DNA of 64,000 nt from the NCBI GenBank assembly GCA_937625935.1, contig OW569386.1, forward strand, positions 1 to 64,000. The letters are read 5' to 3'. Below are positions 30,090 through 41,200 of this stretch, one piece after another. The position numbers were made by a program, and so were the translations under genes. Numbering within the stretch: the stretch's first letter is position 1; every line of letters starts with the position of its first letter. The notes beneath the pieces were generated by a model. That model was not told the DNA's origin. It was given only the letters and a program-made list of their open reading frames with translations, and did not search any database. The stretch comes from Tetramitus jugosus (Eukaryota > Heterolobosea > Eutetramitea > Acrasida > Vahlkampfiidae).

Positions 30090-30322
30090 ATTTGGGCGTC
30101 ATTAAAAACACCAAATTAACCAACCAACTCATTCATTATTCTTCTTATTATCATTTGTCGTTGTTGTTTCTCCCTGTTTGTTTTCACACACTGTTGCATT
30201 TCAATTTGAGGATAATTAATTGGGGAGTTGAGCGGCCAACTACGGTTTAGAACATGATCTTCGTACATTTCATGATAAGTGGGAGCTATGTTTATTAGTT
30301 TCTCTCTATGTGAACCACACCA

Positions 30323-31573
30323 TCAATCAGAATATTGAGTTGTAATAATGTCAACGTCGGTCAATACTCTTTTGGTGGTGTAATCGAACAGTCGAGGAAA
30401 TGCCCTGGGCATGGTGGCAACACTACTAACGCCACTGGCCGTATAAAAGGCTACGCGATAGCTGGCGCACGAGCTTCTCGTTGATTGCATCATATCTCTT
30501 CCAAAATGCGTAAATCCCTTCTCAAACAATGTGTTTGATATCCTACTGAGCTCAGATGTCATAAAACCAATTTCATAGTGATCGGGATGATAAAAAATGG
30601 ATTCATTGCTGAATACACCATTGTTTGTGTGCACGATCGCTCTTGACTCTGATGATGAAACGTGAGTCACAAAAGTCATGGGTAATCGAGCAATCATATC
30701 AAGTTCAATGAGGAACGGAACATTGTTGTACAGATTACCGGGAATATCACGTCCACATAACAATACTTTTTGACTCTGAGTGACAAAGATGGAGTGATTG
30801 ACAGCGCAGTGTGCAATCACAACTTTTTCCTGGATAGTGCTCAATGGAACCAGATCTCTCACTTTTTCATCAATACCGAGCTTGTTATAATCGGATTGTT
30901 CACCACAGACGTACACTTGTCCATCCTCATCCAGCATATTGGCATGAAAGTGAGCTCCACTCATACTAACAATCCTCTTGTTCGAATTATAGCTCAGTAG
31001 TGCATAATAATCTGACACACCATCGATGAACCAACTTGTTTGACCCATGACGAACACTCGATTCTTGCTGGTGTAAATCAGAGAGCTGCTGAAGCAAATG
31101 GTCGCCAACACTGGATACTCATCTTCATCCAGAAACGTAGCAATACGTGTCAGCGAAGTCATTAATCCCGGTGAGGTCTGACCTGTCAGTGCATAATTGT
31201 TCGCTCCAATGGCAAACAGTTCATTATTTGTGGAGAACAAGTATAGAATATCACTTCCAGACACAATATCCGTGAAGAACTTGTCTTCGAACTCACCAGA
31301 GTCAAACGGGAGGAAGGTTGATTCTGTCTGGGAGAATGTTGAAAAGTGAGTCAGCTCCACTGCTCCGAGGAAGCCTGAGCCATACACTCGACCACTCCAG
31401 CTCAGAATAAAAATGCCTCCATCTGTCGTACAGACTTTTTTGATTCCACCGAGAATGGTGTGACGAGTACAGGTTGGTTTTTCTTCAAAAGTGAAAACTT
31501 GGTCAGATTGATTCGCAAATGGATTCCTTGTTGGATGATAGGGAGAAAGTTGTGACATTTGTGACAAAGTCAT
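30323..31573 (-). CDS. RCC1-like beta-propeller protein
   Basis: The 416-residue protein shows degenerate RCC1 repeats of 50 to 60 residues, for example GRVYGSGFLGAVEL, ELFAIGANNYALTGQ, RVFVMGQTSWFIDG, QVYVCGEQSDYNKLGI and KVLLCGRDIPGNLYNN. Each ends with the hydrophobic-x-hydrophobic-x-G pattern of a propeller blade, so about six or seven blades are expected. RCC1-type propellers act as Ran exchange factors or, more often in protists, as binding scaffolds. The chromatin-binding N-terminal tail of RCC1 itself is absent, so a scaffold role is likelier. The start is 46 bases from the divergent F-box gene, so the two share a promoter. Confidence 0.7.
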   Translation of the reverse strand: MTLSQMSQLSPYHPTRNPFANQSDQVFTFEEKPTCTRHTILGGIKKVCTTDGGIFILSWSGRVYGSGFLGAVELTHFSTFSQTESTFLPFDSGEFEDKFFTDIVSGSDILYLFSTNNELFAIGANNYALTGQTSPGLMTSLTRIATFLDEDEYPVLATICFSSSLIYTSKNRVFVMGQTSWFIDGVSDYYALLSYNSNKRIVSMSGAHFHANMLDEDGQVYVCGEQSDYNKLGIDEKVRDLVPLSTIQEKVVIAHCAVNHSIFVTQSQKVLLCGRDIPGNLYNNVPFLIELDMIARLPMTFVTHVSSSESRAIVHTNNGVFSNESIFYHPDHYEIGFMTSELSRISNTLFEKGFTHFGRDMMQSTRSSCASYRVAFYTASGVSSVATMPRAFPRLFDYTTKRVLTDVDIITTQYSD

Positions 31574-31619
31574 TGATAGGTGTTTGTTTTTTGTTCAAAT
31601 TCAGAAGAACACAAAAAAC

Positions 31620-32627
31620 ATGATTGGCAGACTCAGCCGGGATGAACTCGCACAGGTTTTGCTTTTTCTGCCATTGTCTCATGTGTGCCAAAATGCTCAA
31701 GTCAATACCACTGCTTACGACTACATCATATCCAATCAACACTTGTGGAGGGAGCTTCTCTGGCGAGACTTCTCTGACATTATCGGACCATTGCAGCAAG
31801 GATCGAGTGGAGAGGTATTCTCATCGTCTGGTTCCGAGATGGGTCAAAATTGCTGTGAGGAAATGAAGAGTTACATGTGCTGCTACAACAGATATTATCT
31901 ATTTCCTTTCGATCGAGTTAGCTCCAGGTTCAAGTATGTCCAAGAGTCAAAACACGCATTCTCAAAGATCTTGTTCGGTGTGGCTAACAGCACACTGAAT
32001 CTACCCGTGATGGAGATTTTCAGGAAGAAACAACTCGTTATACAAGATGACGTACCGTACGACGAGTCGGCAATCAATTTGTATCTGGTTGCACAGACAC
32101 ACGCCAAGGTGCGTCCGTACTTGACACTTCAACTGCGAATGATGACCCAAGGACCAGATCGACTTCGAAGCGATATTATGGGTTTCTATTATGAAGCTCA
32201 ATGCTTGGTGATCACAGTCGACACGAGGCACGCATGGAATGATGGTTATTCCCCTAATCATCGATGTGGTAATTACTCTAATTCTTTGTCGAGAGCCGTG
32301 GATGCACTATGGGAGAGTAAATCATACTTGAAACTTGAACCACCCAAGGCCTGCAAAGGTGTATTGATTGTTGGTGTTGGTGTTTGGTTAGAAGCTGCAC
32401 CTATTTCAAAACAGAGATTCCTCAATGATTGTGCTCTAGCGTTCGATGCTTTGCCTTTGGAATATTTTGAGGTGACCTGTGATAACGCAGCAGTTATGAA
32501 ATATATTTTGTTGAGACGCTTTTACACATGTCATCGACAGGCTACTCTTGAGGACGATACATTAGTAAAGAATCAACCAAAGAGGCTGCCAGAAGAGGTT
32601 CCAAAAACAAGATGCATCTTGAGTTGA
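31620..32627 (+). CDS. F-box-like protein
   Basis: The 335-residue product opens with an F-box-like motif: LSRDELAQVLLFLPLSHVCQ, then HLWRELLWRDFSD, at about 4-55. F-box proteins bind SKP1 and select substrates for SCF ubiquitin ligases. The remaining 280 residues are unassigned but globular in composition, with no visible LRR, WD or Kelch repeats. The ATG at 31620 is preferred to an upstream TTG in the same frame. Confidence 0.6.
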   Translation: MIGRLSRDELAQVLLFLPLSHVCQNAQVNTTAYDYIISNQHLWRELLWRDFSDIIGPLQQGSSGEVFSSSGSEMGQNCCEEMKSYMCCYNRYYLFPFDRVSSRFKYVQESKHAFSKILFGVANSTLNLPVMEIFRKKQLVIQDDVPYDESAINLYLVAQTHAKVRPYLTLQLRMMTQGPDRLRSDIMGFYYEAQCLVITVDTRHAWNDGYSPNHRCGNYSNSLSRAVDALWESKSYLKLEPPKACKGVLIVGVGVWLEAAPISKQRFLNDCALAFDALPLEYFEVTCDNAAVMKYILLRRFYTCHRQATLEDDTLVKNQPKRLPEEVPKTRCILS

Positions 32628-32956
32628 GTTGTGGCCACTTCTCGGACTACTACATAGCTAAATGAGGGCATTTTAGGGAATACACGCAGATTATGCAGTT
32701 GTTGAGTACGATCGAGATAGCCAACTCTGCTTGGCGCAGATGTGAGGATGATCAACGAAATTGTTTCCCAAGATCACAAAGAGTTGCCATAAGGTCTCCA
32801 GGAGAAAGCGAATAAATTTCTCCAGTGTTGAAACTAAAATTCTCCTTGTATAATTATGAATCTGGTTGTTTGAATCGACGTCGATATACAATCTGGAAAT
32901 GGATCCAACAAACTGACCAGCAACTCACGAAAAAAAAGCGAAGACAACACACATAC

Positions 32957-35410
32957 ATGATGGCAAAGAACAAGAGTTCTGTAGTGGAGAAGAACAGTCA
33001 TAAATCAAACAAAAAACAAAAAGCGACAGATCAAGATCAAGCAGGCCAAAACAACCAGAGTAAGCATCACAAGAAGAAGAATGAAGCCAAGAAACACAAG
33101 TCCAACTCAAGCACTTCTGGGAATGCATCGTCGAGTGGTTTGATGGTTCGTGTCAACCACAGAGGCATCACTTCAAGGGAATTTTCAGATACTCTGGAAA
33201 CCAAACTTGCGCACCATAGACAGTCAATCAGACATTTGTTGAGATACAATAACAGCACTGCACCAGCAGCTGACGGTGGTAGTTATCGAAAGACACATGT
33301 TGTGATTCATGCGCAGAACAATCATTTGACTGATGACGTGTTCCCTGCTCTGGCCAAGGGAATTCAAGCCTATGTTGACTTGGTGTCCTCACTGCTGCAG
33401 CATACGCGATCGACCAAGCAGAGGATGACTCAGTTTGAATTGAACTTTTCTGGTAATGAATTAAGTGGTGTGAATATTCAGGATTTGTTGGAAGTTGCGC
33501 TCTCCGTGGCTCAAATATCACTCGTCAACTTTACGAGTTTCAATCTGAGTTGGAATCCTATTGCCGATGAAACAGTGATGAAAAAACTGGGACGATTCGT
33601 TTCTGAAATGAACTTTCACAATTATGAGGATAAGGCAGAGAAGAGACGACAGAAACATAGCGATCATCGAAAGTCAGAACAGACGATAGACAATTCCAAG
33701 CATTCGCCCAGGAAGTTTCAAGAGAATTGTATAAAGTTGTTCAGTTTGGCGAGGACTGGTCTCGATTCAACAACGCTAGCAACATTTTGCAACGCAAGTC
33801 AAGCCTTTAGATGCATTACTACTCTTCTGTTGTATCAGAATAAGATAACATCTCCCGGTACCTCGATAATCACCTCTGAGCCAAGTGATGGCCTGATTGC
33901 TCTCCAACGCATGCTAGTGGACCCAAGATGTACGTTGACGGAGCTTAATTTGGCAGAGAACTCGATTGGAGACATGGGCGCCTATAGTATTGCATCTGCG
34001 CTTAGAAATAATAAGAGTCTTAAGATATTGAACTTGAGACAGAATGAAATCGAGTTAGTTGGTATTAGACACATTTGTCACGCATTGTTGGAAAATAACA
34101 CTTTGGAGTCAATTGATTTATCATCGAATAATTATGTCGTAGGAAATGACTCACAAGAGGAATCGATTTGGAGCAAGCACGATGAAGGTTTGATCGCATT
34201 GAGTCATGTTCTATCCAAAAATCACAGCCTAAAATCTCTGTCAATCTCACAACAATCTCTGACAGAGATAGATATTATTCAGTTCGAACAATTTAACTTT
34301 GATTGTAAAAACTGGGGCTACTATTTCCTGTTTGAGAGTTTAAAGGCCAACAGAACGCTCACTCACTTGGACCTTCGAGGAAATGAAAGATTAACGGATC
34401 AATCCATGTACCAGTTGTATTCTATTCTATGTAGGTACAATACAACTCTTAAGAGTATATATCTTTCGAATTTGCAAGATACCGTTCAACAGACAGTCGG
34501 TATGATCAAGGCTGAGTTGAATCACAGGGGTTGTAATGAATTCGTGGATAATAACGAAAATCGTTCCGAAGTACAAGAGTTCAAGCAGGTGAAGCTAACA
34601 GAGAAATCAAAGTTGTCTGAGAAGGACATGATGAATCTCATTGCTGGACAGTCAATTGTGCCAATTACTAGACCTCGAAGTGCTAGCCAATCATCAATTG
34701 GAGCTCTAGATTTGTTGCCTATCGAATTACTGCTTGAGCTATGTTCTTATTTATCTATTCGAGATATCTTAACGATCGAGTTTGTCAATCAAGGTTTTAA
34801 TCGCTTACTGAGAAAATCGGACTTTATATGGAGGAAACAACTCAGTTATTATCCTAATCTATCTTCATATTGCAACGCTATCGAGCAACCATTCCGAAAG
34901 AAGGTGCAATATGCCCTAACAGTCGCCAGAGGCTCTGTTCTCTCGAAAATTTCGACATCCAAAAGTAATGCAATACCTTCAGACCATTCGTTTAAATATT
35001 TGATGAAATCACATCCTAATATCGAATCCAGGTTCAGAGTCAACGATCTTCGAATTTTGTCCTTGCCTAGAGCTACACATCACACGAAACTGTCTACAGC
35101 TCTTTATTCCCACCAATATGGAGTACTTGCTGTTCTTGAACAGTCACATACCCTAAGCTCCCTTCGAATGCACAATGATATTCCTTATCGGGGTACAAGT
35201 GTCATATTTGATTCCTGTTCACAACAGTCGAACAAATCTCATTCTGTCAGCCTGATCACAGAAGGAGAGAATATCATCGTGACGGTGACAAGTCAAGAAC
35301 ATGACCAATATCAATTCCTCATTTCACAGCACTTGTGGGAAAGAGAATGGATTCGTCGAATAGGGTTATCCCGATTCCATGCGAGCAGGAGCGGTTCTTG
35401 GTACCCGTAA
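32957..35410 (+). CDS. Leucine-rich-repeat protein with F-box
   Basis: The 817-residue protein has a Lys/Ser-rich N-terminus of about 60 residues and then ribonuclease-inhibitor-type LRRs at about 120-540, such as LTELNLAENSIGDMGAYSIA, KSLKILNLRQNEIELVGIRH and LTHLDLRGNERLTDQSMYQL. An F-box follows at about 584-630 (LDLLPIELLLELCSYLSIRD then FIWRKQL). Most LRR F-box proteins have the F-box first, so this reversed order is notable. The C-terminal 190 residues are unassigned. A role in substrate choice by an SCF ubiquitin ligase is inferred. The frame is open upstream of the ATG at 32957 without another ATG. Confidence 0.75.
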   Translation: MMAKNKSSVVEKNSHKSNKKQKATDQDQAGQNNQSKHHKKKNEAKKHKSNSSTSGNASSSGLMVRVNHRGITSREFSDTLETKLAHHRQSIRHLLRYNNSTAPAADGGSYRKTHVVIHAQNNHLTDDVFPALAKGIQAYVDLVSSLLQHTRSTKQRMTQFELNFSGNELSGVNIQDLLEVALSVAQISLVNFTSFNLSWNPIADETVMKKLGRFVSEMNFHNYEDKAEKRRQKHSDHRKSEQTIDNSKHSPRKFQENCIKLFSLARTGLDSTTLATFCNASQAFRCITTLLLYQNKITSPGTSIITSEPSDGLIALQRMLVDPRCTLTELNLAENSIGDMGAYSIASALRNNKSLKILNLRQNEIELVGIRHICHALLENNTLESIDLSSNNYVVGNDSQEESIWSKHDEGLIALSHVLSKNHSLKSLSISQQSLTEIDIIQFEQFNFDCKNWGYYFLFESLKANRTLTHLDLRGNERLTDQSMYQLYSILCRYNTTLKSIYLSNLQDTVQQTVGMIKAELNHRGCNEFVDNNENRSEVQEFKQVKLTEKSKLSEKDMMNLIAGQSIVPITRPRSASQSSIGALDLLPIELLLELCSYLSIRDILTIEFVNQGFNRLLRKSDFIWRKQLSYYPNLSSYCNAIEQPFRKKVQYALTVARGSVLSKISTSKSNAIPSDHSFKYLMKSHPNIESRFRVNDLRILSLPRATHHTKLSTALYSHQYGVLAVLEQSHTLSSLRMHNDIPYRGTSVIFDSCSQQSNKSHSVSLITEGENIIVTVTSQEHDQYQFLISQHLWEREWIRRIGLSRFHASRSGSWYP

Positions 35411-35543
35411 GTGTCGTTGTAAGATATAGTCAAGGAGAAACTATTGTCTGTAATGAATAAAAGAATATCAGACCGCGACAGAGTTATTGCGCCTGATAAC
35501 TACGGCAAACAGAAAACGAACAACAAGCAAGAAATACAAAAAA

Positions 35544-37088
35544 ATGAAACTGGACATACCAAAGGAAAACATTAAAGTTTTCATCAACCTGCTCACTTGT
35601 CTCTCCAAAATCAGTGAACAAGTTGATTGTATCATTCGACCCAGACCCACAAAAACAAAAGTTGATGAAGAAGACATCACAAGCATCAACGCAATCAACA
35701 ACACTACAGCTCCAATCATTCTCAAGCTCTATAGTGTCAATTCAGTACAATCAGCTTTTATAGAATTCAATCTAACCTCTGATTTCTTTGTGCTCGTAGA
35801 TGACAATGATGATGAAATTGATACACTCAATCATTTTCATATGGTTTTACCTTTGAAGGTTCTATTGCACATGATAAAATCAAGCACACCTGGTTCTTCT
35901 TCCCATTTCTTTGCTGATGAACTGCATCTTCAAGTGATATCCAACCAAAACAATACGAACGTATCGTCATCGAACGACATGTGCAGTGTCATTGTTCATT
36001 GGCGCAACGAAAAGTATCAATTTAGTAAAACAGTGAAGCTAAGAGCTCATGTAATGGAGAGGCAAATTGCTACTTTTGATCAAAGTGTGTATTCCATGGT
36101 TCTCAAAGATGCTAAACAAATTTGGTACAACAGTTTGAATCAGTTCCTCTCGTCGTCGTCTTCCAAGGATGACAATAGTGAAGTATCCTGTTGCATCGAC
36201 GAGCTAGAACAAGATAGCTCTAGTGGAGTGAAGTTCTATAACCTTCGTTTGCAGTCATACTCAAGTGTTGATCAATCTTCGAAGGGGAAGAAGAAGAAGA
36301 ACCAAATTGTAACTAGAATGAGTGTAGGACTAGAGAATTTTAATGAGTGTCTGTTGAGAGAACGAACAAAAGAACCCGATTTCGATATGGCCACGATTTC
36401 AGATGATGGTGCAACAATTGTGGCACCATCTACTGGCGCCAATAGTGGAACAAAGCCCATATTGGAAATGACATTCAACTTGAAGGATTGCAAGTCGTTT
36501 GTTCAGTTTTGTCAATCTTCCGCTCAACCATTGTACATTCACTTGGCTGAGCAAGGACATCCTATATTGTTCAAATCCAATGCAGAGCAGAATAGATGTG
36601 ACATTCAAGCTGTTTGTCTATTGGCCACGTTGGATATGGGTCAAAGGAACCACTCTACACCTACAATGACTCCATCGATTCCTTCTTCGCTAGAGAACCA
36701 AGGATCCTTAAGTTCACATACTCAAGCCAAGCGGTCATTTAGAGTTATCTCACAAAGAACACCTGAACCAGAAGAGAATGCAGCAATGGACTCTACTCGT
36801 GTATCCATTCGTAATCCATTTCGTAGAAGTCTCTCTGAACGTAGCCATAGATTGTACTTGAGTCCTTCCTCTCCATCACCCGTAGAAGAAGAAGAAGAAC
36901 CAGTTTACAATCATCGATTGGTTGTATCCGTTAGCCGTTCCTCACAATTAGATTTGTTCCAATCACCAACACCACCTAGAGAAACTCCCGTTAGCCGTTG
37001 TGCAGATGACGATAGTGCCACCGCACCAGTATCTCAAAACGATGCATACCCAGCACAAGTTCCCACCAAGAGACCCAGATACTCTTGA
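35544..37088 (+). CDS. RAD9: DNA damage checkpoint clamp subunit Rad9
   Basis: The 514-residue product fits Rad9 of the 9-1-1 clamp. The first PCNA-like domain begins IKVFINLLTCLSKISEQVDC and includes VNSVQSAFIEFNL, which lines up with the RAD9 segment ending in SRSAYACF. The second domain has MTFNLKDCKSFVQFCQSSAQ, equivalent to the family's F-x-LKEF. The C-terminal 130 residues are disordered and rich in Ser-Pro, like the RAD9 tail that is phosphorylated to recruit TOPBP1. Rad9 with Rad1 and Hus1 encircles DNA at damage sites and activates ATR. The ATG at 35544 gives the usual N-terminus. Confidence 0.82.
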   Translation: MKLDIPKENIKVFINLLTCLSKISEQVDCIIRPRPTKTKVDEEDITSINAINNTTAPIILKLYSVNSVQSAFIEFNLTSDFFVLVDDNDDEIDTLNHFHMVLPLKVLLHMIKSSTPGSSSHFFADELHLQVISNQNNTNVSSSNDMCSVIVHWRNEKYQFSKTVKLRAHVMERQIATFDQSVYSMVLKDAKQIWYNSLNQFLSSSSSKDDNSEVSCCIDELEQDSSSGVKFYNLRLQSYSSVDQSSKGKKKKNQIVTRMSVGLENFNECLLRERTKEPDFDMATISDDGATIVAPSTGANSGTKPILEMTFNLKDCKSFVQFCQSSAQPLYIHLAEQGHPILFKSNAEQNRCDIQAVCLLATLDMGQRNHSTPTMTPSIPSSLENQGSLSSHTQAKRSFRVISQRTPEPEENAAMDSTRVSIRNPFRRSLSERSHRLYLSPSSPSPVEEEEEPVYNHRLVVSVSRSSQLDLFQSPTPPRETPVSRCADDDSATAPVSQNDAYPAQVPTKRPRYS

Positions 37089-37287
37089 CCAACCAATCAT
37101 TTTCCCGTTCAAGAATGAACTCTTATCAAAGTTCCAATCGCAACGGAAGTTGGCCGGATTTTTTTCTCTTGTCCGATACAAAAGAAGCGCGATTTGCCCA
37201 AGGGAAAATTCTCGAAAACACAAACCAACAAAGAAGAAAGAAAACACATCAATCGCAATTCTGTCATCCTATCACCAACTACACAAC

Positions 37288-38179
37288 ATGCAAACATTAT
37301 TTTCATTGCTAGGTATCGTCTTGGTAGTCTCACTCATCCTATCATTCCTTCTCAGAGGAAAGCAAGTGCAACAATCTGTACGAGAGCTATTGAACATCTC
37401 AAAACAGCGTGTAAAGAAGCTTTTGAGTGAATTTAGAAGAAAAACTTTCCATCTTGTTGGATTGCTCGTACCAGGAATCTACTATTTTGGCCTAAAGTTC
37501 AATTTCTTGTCCAAGTTTAACGCTTGTGGCATTGTTGGTGTCTTGGGATTCAGTTCTCTGTTTGTTGATGTATGTTGTGATTGTTGTTTTTTTTTGTCAT
37601 TCGTGTAAAGCAGAGAGAGAAAGCTTTCTCACACCTTGTGTGTGATTTTTTTTTGTTTGATCAACAATGTGGATGATGATGCACTATCACTTTGCATCCC
37701 ATTAGATTTTGAGATTGAACTCGAAAAAGTTTAATGAAATTTTCTTGACTTATATGGGTCATATCATGAGAAAGAAGGAGAGTGATCGTGTCAATGGAAG
37801 TACCTACTATCTCTTGGGCTGTTTCTTCACCATGGTTCTCTTCAATCCAACCATTGCGATTGTCGCGTTGCTCTTTTTGGATTTGGGTGATTTGGCTGCT
37901 GCAATGGTCGGTATCTCATTTGGAAGAACAAAGATTTATCACGGAAAGAGCTTGGAAGGATGTATTGCGTGCTTTGTTGTGTGCGTTGTGATTGGATTAT
38001 CTGTTTTCTCGCACAATATTCGCCTCTACGAGTACATTACAGTGTTTGGTGCATTGGCAGCGACTTTGACTGAATTGTTCTTGGATCAAATCAATGATAA
38101 CCTAACGATCCCTCTCATTTCAGGTCTTGTGATGACATTGGCACAATGGAGATTGAACGTCGAGATTCCATTGCCTTAA
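37288..38179 (+). CDS. CTP-dependent diacylglycerol / polyprenol kinase-like membrane enzyme, two exons
   Basis: Exon 1 (37288-37569) and exon 2 (37706-38179) flank a 136-base GTATGT-TTAG intron and encode 251 residues with about seven membrane segments. The family signature is clear: SEFRRKTFHLVGLLVPGIYY near 60 and FLDLGDLAAAMVGISFGRTK, followed by HGKSLEGCIACFVVC, in the middle, then LTELFLDQINDNLTIPLISG near the end. This is the CTP-transferase-like fold shared by yeast Dgk1 (phosphorylates diacylglycerol with CTP), dolichol kinase and phytol kinase. The length and compactness fit Dgk1 best. It would act in the ER or nuclear membrane in lipid balance. Confidence 0.8.
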
Positions 38180-38265
38180 TCGACGACAAACGCAAAATTT
38201 TGTAAATTATAAAAGAATAGTTAAAGGAACAGCGTGCTGCAACTCTTGTAGTTGTGTTTTTGATT

Positions 38266-41200
38266 TTATGGATGATCTTCGAATTCAATGAGAACATGCG
38301 AAACAGAGTAAAACTTGTCCGATCCATTCTCGACACTGTAGCAGCTCACATGACAATCGATGGCAGGAGGACCCGCGCTTATATTCTCTATTCCTAGCTC
38401 GCTCTCTTCAAAACTGGATGCTGTTGTTTGTTGTGCGGGGTTGGATGACTGAACAGGCCACAGCTTGGCTCTTCCCGCAAAAAACTTTGACTTGCCAGCT
38501 AGAACTTGTTCCAGTTCGGGTTGGCTATAAGAGGAAGACATGATTTGCCCAAAGTGTAACAAATTGGAATATGATCCTTCCATGTCATTATTCACATCGA
38601 CATTGTAAATCTGAGACATGTCCTCCAAGTTTGCCGTTTTGGAATATTGTTGTGATCGCTGCACATTGAAACAGTTTAAGAAACTGTCAGAGGCAGAGTA
38701 CAGCAGTCCATCCATTCTCCACACAGCAATGCACAGAACACTCTTTGTTCGTTGTGACTTGTTTCCAAGCGTAATGCTTGATCCTCCACCTATTTCTCCT
38801 CCAGGAGCACTCTGTTGAGCAGAGTCAAACGATGACATTGCCATGTCGTTCGCCTCATAATCGTTACTACCACTGCCAGTCACATGATCACTCGTCTGAC
38901 TCGCAACCAGTGACAAGGATCTCTCGCGCGACAATCTTTGCTCTGTTTCCTCTGGACTCTCCTCTTCGAACACCTTTGTGAAATAATCGTCAATAAAGTT
39001 GAATTGGAAGTCAGATAGTTCAACATTGGGCGCCAGACGAACAACTTCTTCCTCGTCATCGTCATCACCATTAACAACACTGTTGCTTTGTTGGTTGTTC
39101 GTAAACGAGGTAGAGGGTGATCCTGAGGTCGATGCAGTTGCTGGTGACCGAGTACTGATCCAATCAACAGGATCAGGCGATGGAGAAAAAGCATGTGCCG
39201 GCGATTGAACAAACAAACTTTGACTCCTACCACCACTACTACCACTGTTCATCACATTCGTTGATGATAACGATGATGATGACAATGCGTGGTGATGATG
39301 AGCATGAAAATGCTGATTAAACTTTTTATCATCATTGCTCTCTTCATCGTCATACATGGACTCTTGATTCATCATTTCATTATCCATCGATGATCTCATC
39401 ATTGCAGAAGCAACAGCGGAATCATTCGATGAATGATGAGAGGAAGTTGACGACGATGATGGTTGATGAATCAGAGAAGTGGTCATGTTGGTTGTTGGTG
39501 CAGCATGCTGATGATGATGATGCTGTTGATGATGATGTGAAAGATGAGAATGTTGATGACTATTGGGCATCATGTGGAAATAGGATGGAAGAGTCGATGG
39601 TAACGAACTAGATAAATAATTAGTATTGCTATTGTTATTATTGTTATTATTGTTGTTGTTGTTGCGCAGTGACGACAACGGTAAATTAATCAAGTGTTGT
39701 TGTTGACTCGTGTTCTGTACTAGTTGTTGATGTTGTGGTTGCAGTGGTTTGAACATGTTGGAAGGAGAAACTGAAGTGGAGACAGAAGGAGAAACATTAG
39801 ATGATGGTGGCATGGATGACATGGATGCAGTTGTATGAGTAGTTGCAGTAGTAGACAACTCTCCAACACTATGACTCGATAGCGAATATGGTGGTGGTTG
39901 TTGTTGTTGTTGTTGTGAGATTCCACCAAACAATGATCGCTGTTGTTGTTGTTGTTGTTGTAAGAGGGGTGATGGTTGTAGTTGCTGTGATTGGTGATTA
40001 AGAGGAGGAGGCATCATGAGTGATGGTGAAGTCCGATAGAGATTGGGTGTAGGAGTAGGAGGAAGCGGAGGAATAGAGTGGTGGTGGGTGTGATGAGGGT
40101 GATGATGTGATTGAGAAGCAGTTTGTTGTAATTGTTGAACAACGTTGAGCAGTGTTTGATGCTGTGCAGCCAATGTGTTCAACAATGGGATATAGTGTTG
40201 AGCAAGAAGTATTTGTTGTTGTTGTGGATCACTTGATATCATATTAGTATTATTGGTATGATTAGTAGCAGTAGTCGTGCTATTCGGTATACTGCTACTA
40301 CGCGTACGATTTACATCATTGAGAGAGACACCAGTGATTGATGTTGCACTTGGTGTTGTCGTCGTTGTAAAATAGGAAGAGTTTGGATTGTTGTTAGCTG
40401 TTGTTGCTGTGGTTACTACTCCAGTGTTCAACTGTGACCGACTCGATGGATGCGTAATCAAAAAACTATTACTGCTATTACTATTACCACTACCACTACT
40501 ATTATTATTACTGCTGTTGCTATTCGTATGATTGTTACTCGTTGTTCCACTACTTCCTCCCACTGCTACTCCACTCGCTGCTGTTGATAATGACAGTGAT
40601 GATGATGATGATGAGGATGATGAGGATGGTGGAGGTGGTGATGCTTGTTGTGGCATATTCTTTTTTGCATTTTTTCTCGCAACATCAACACAAGTGGACT
40701 CTAATCCGTGTTGAACACATCGTTTGCATGGTCTTTCGTTTCCACATGCAGCATGAGCGACTCTGCAATTGACACATGCCTTCTTCACTTGTCTTCTCTT
40801 CTTTTTCGGTTGTGTCAATGAATCTGATTCCTCTACATTATTATTATTATTACTAGTATTACTATTGTTCTTATCATCATCATCATCATCATTCTCATTC
40901 TCATAGCTCATTGCATTTTCTTCTCTGTGTCTCACGTTTTTTCGAGCAGCAACAACAACAACATTTGCAGTACTTTTTGAAAAGTTGGTATTGCTCGTAT
41001 TGGATGGTTGTTGTTGTTGCTGTTGTTGCTGTTGTTGAATCGTCGGAGCAAAATAGAGATTTGAAAATTGTTGATTCAGGAATGGTGATGAGGAGAGTGG
41101 TGATGGTGATGATAAAAATGGTTGTTGTTGTTGTTGTTGTTGTGGTTGTTGAAATGATTCGAAATGAGAGCGAAATGGACTGGTTTGATCCATATTGCTG

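Noticed and set aside
29160-30322. tRNA or snRNA genes in the larger intergenic gaps
   Set aside because: I looked for cloverleaf A and B boxes and terminal T runs in this and other gaps and found no convincing candidate by eye; a covariance-model scan would be decisive.
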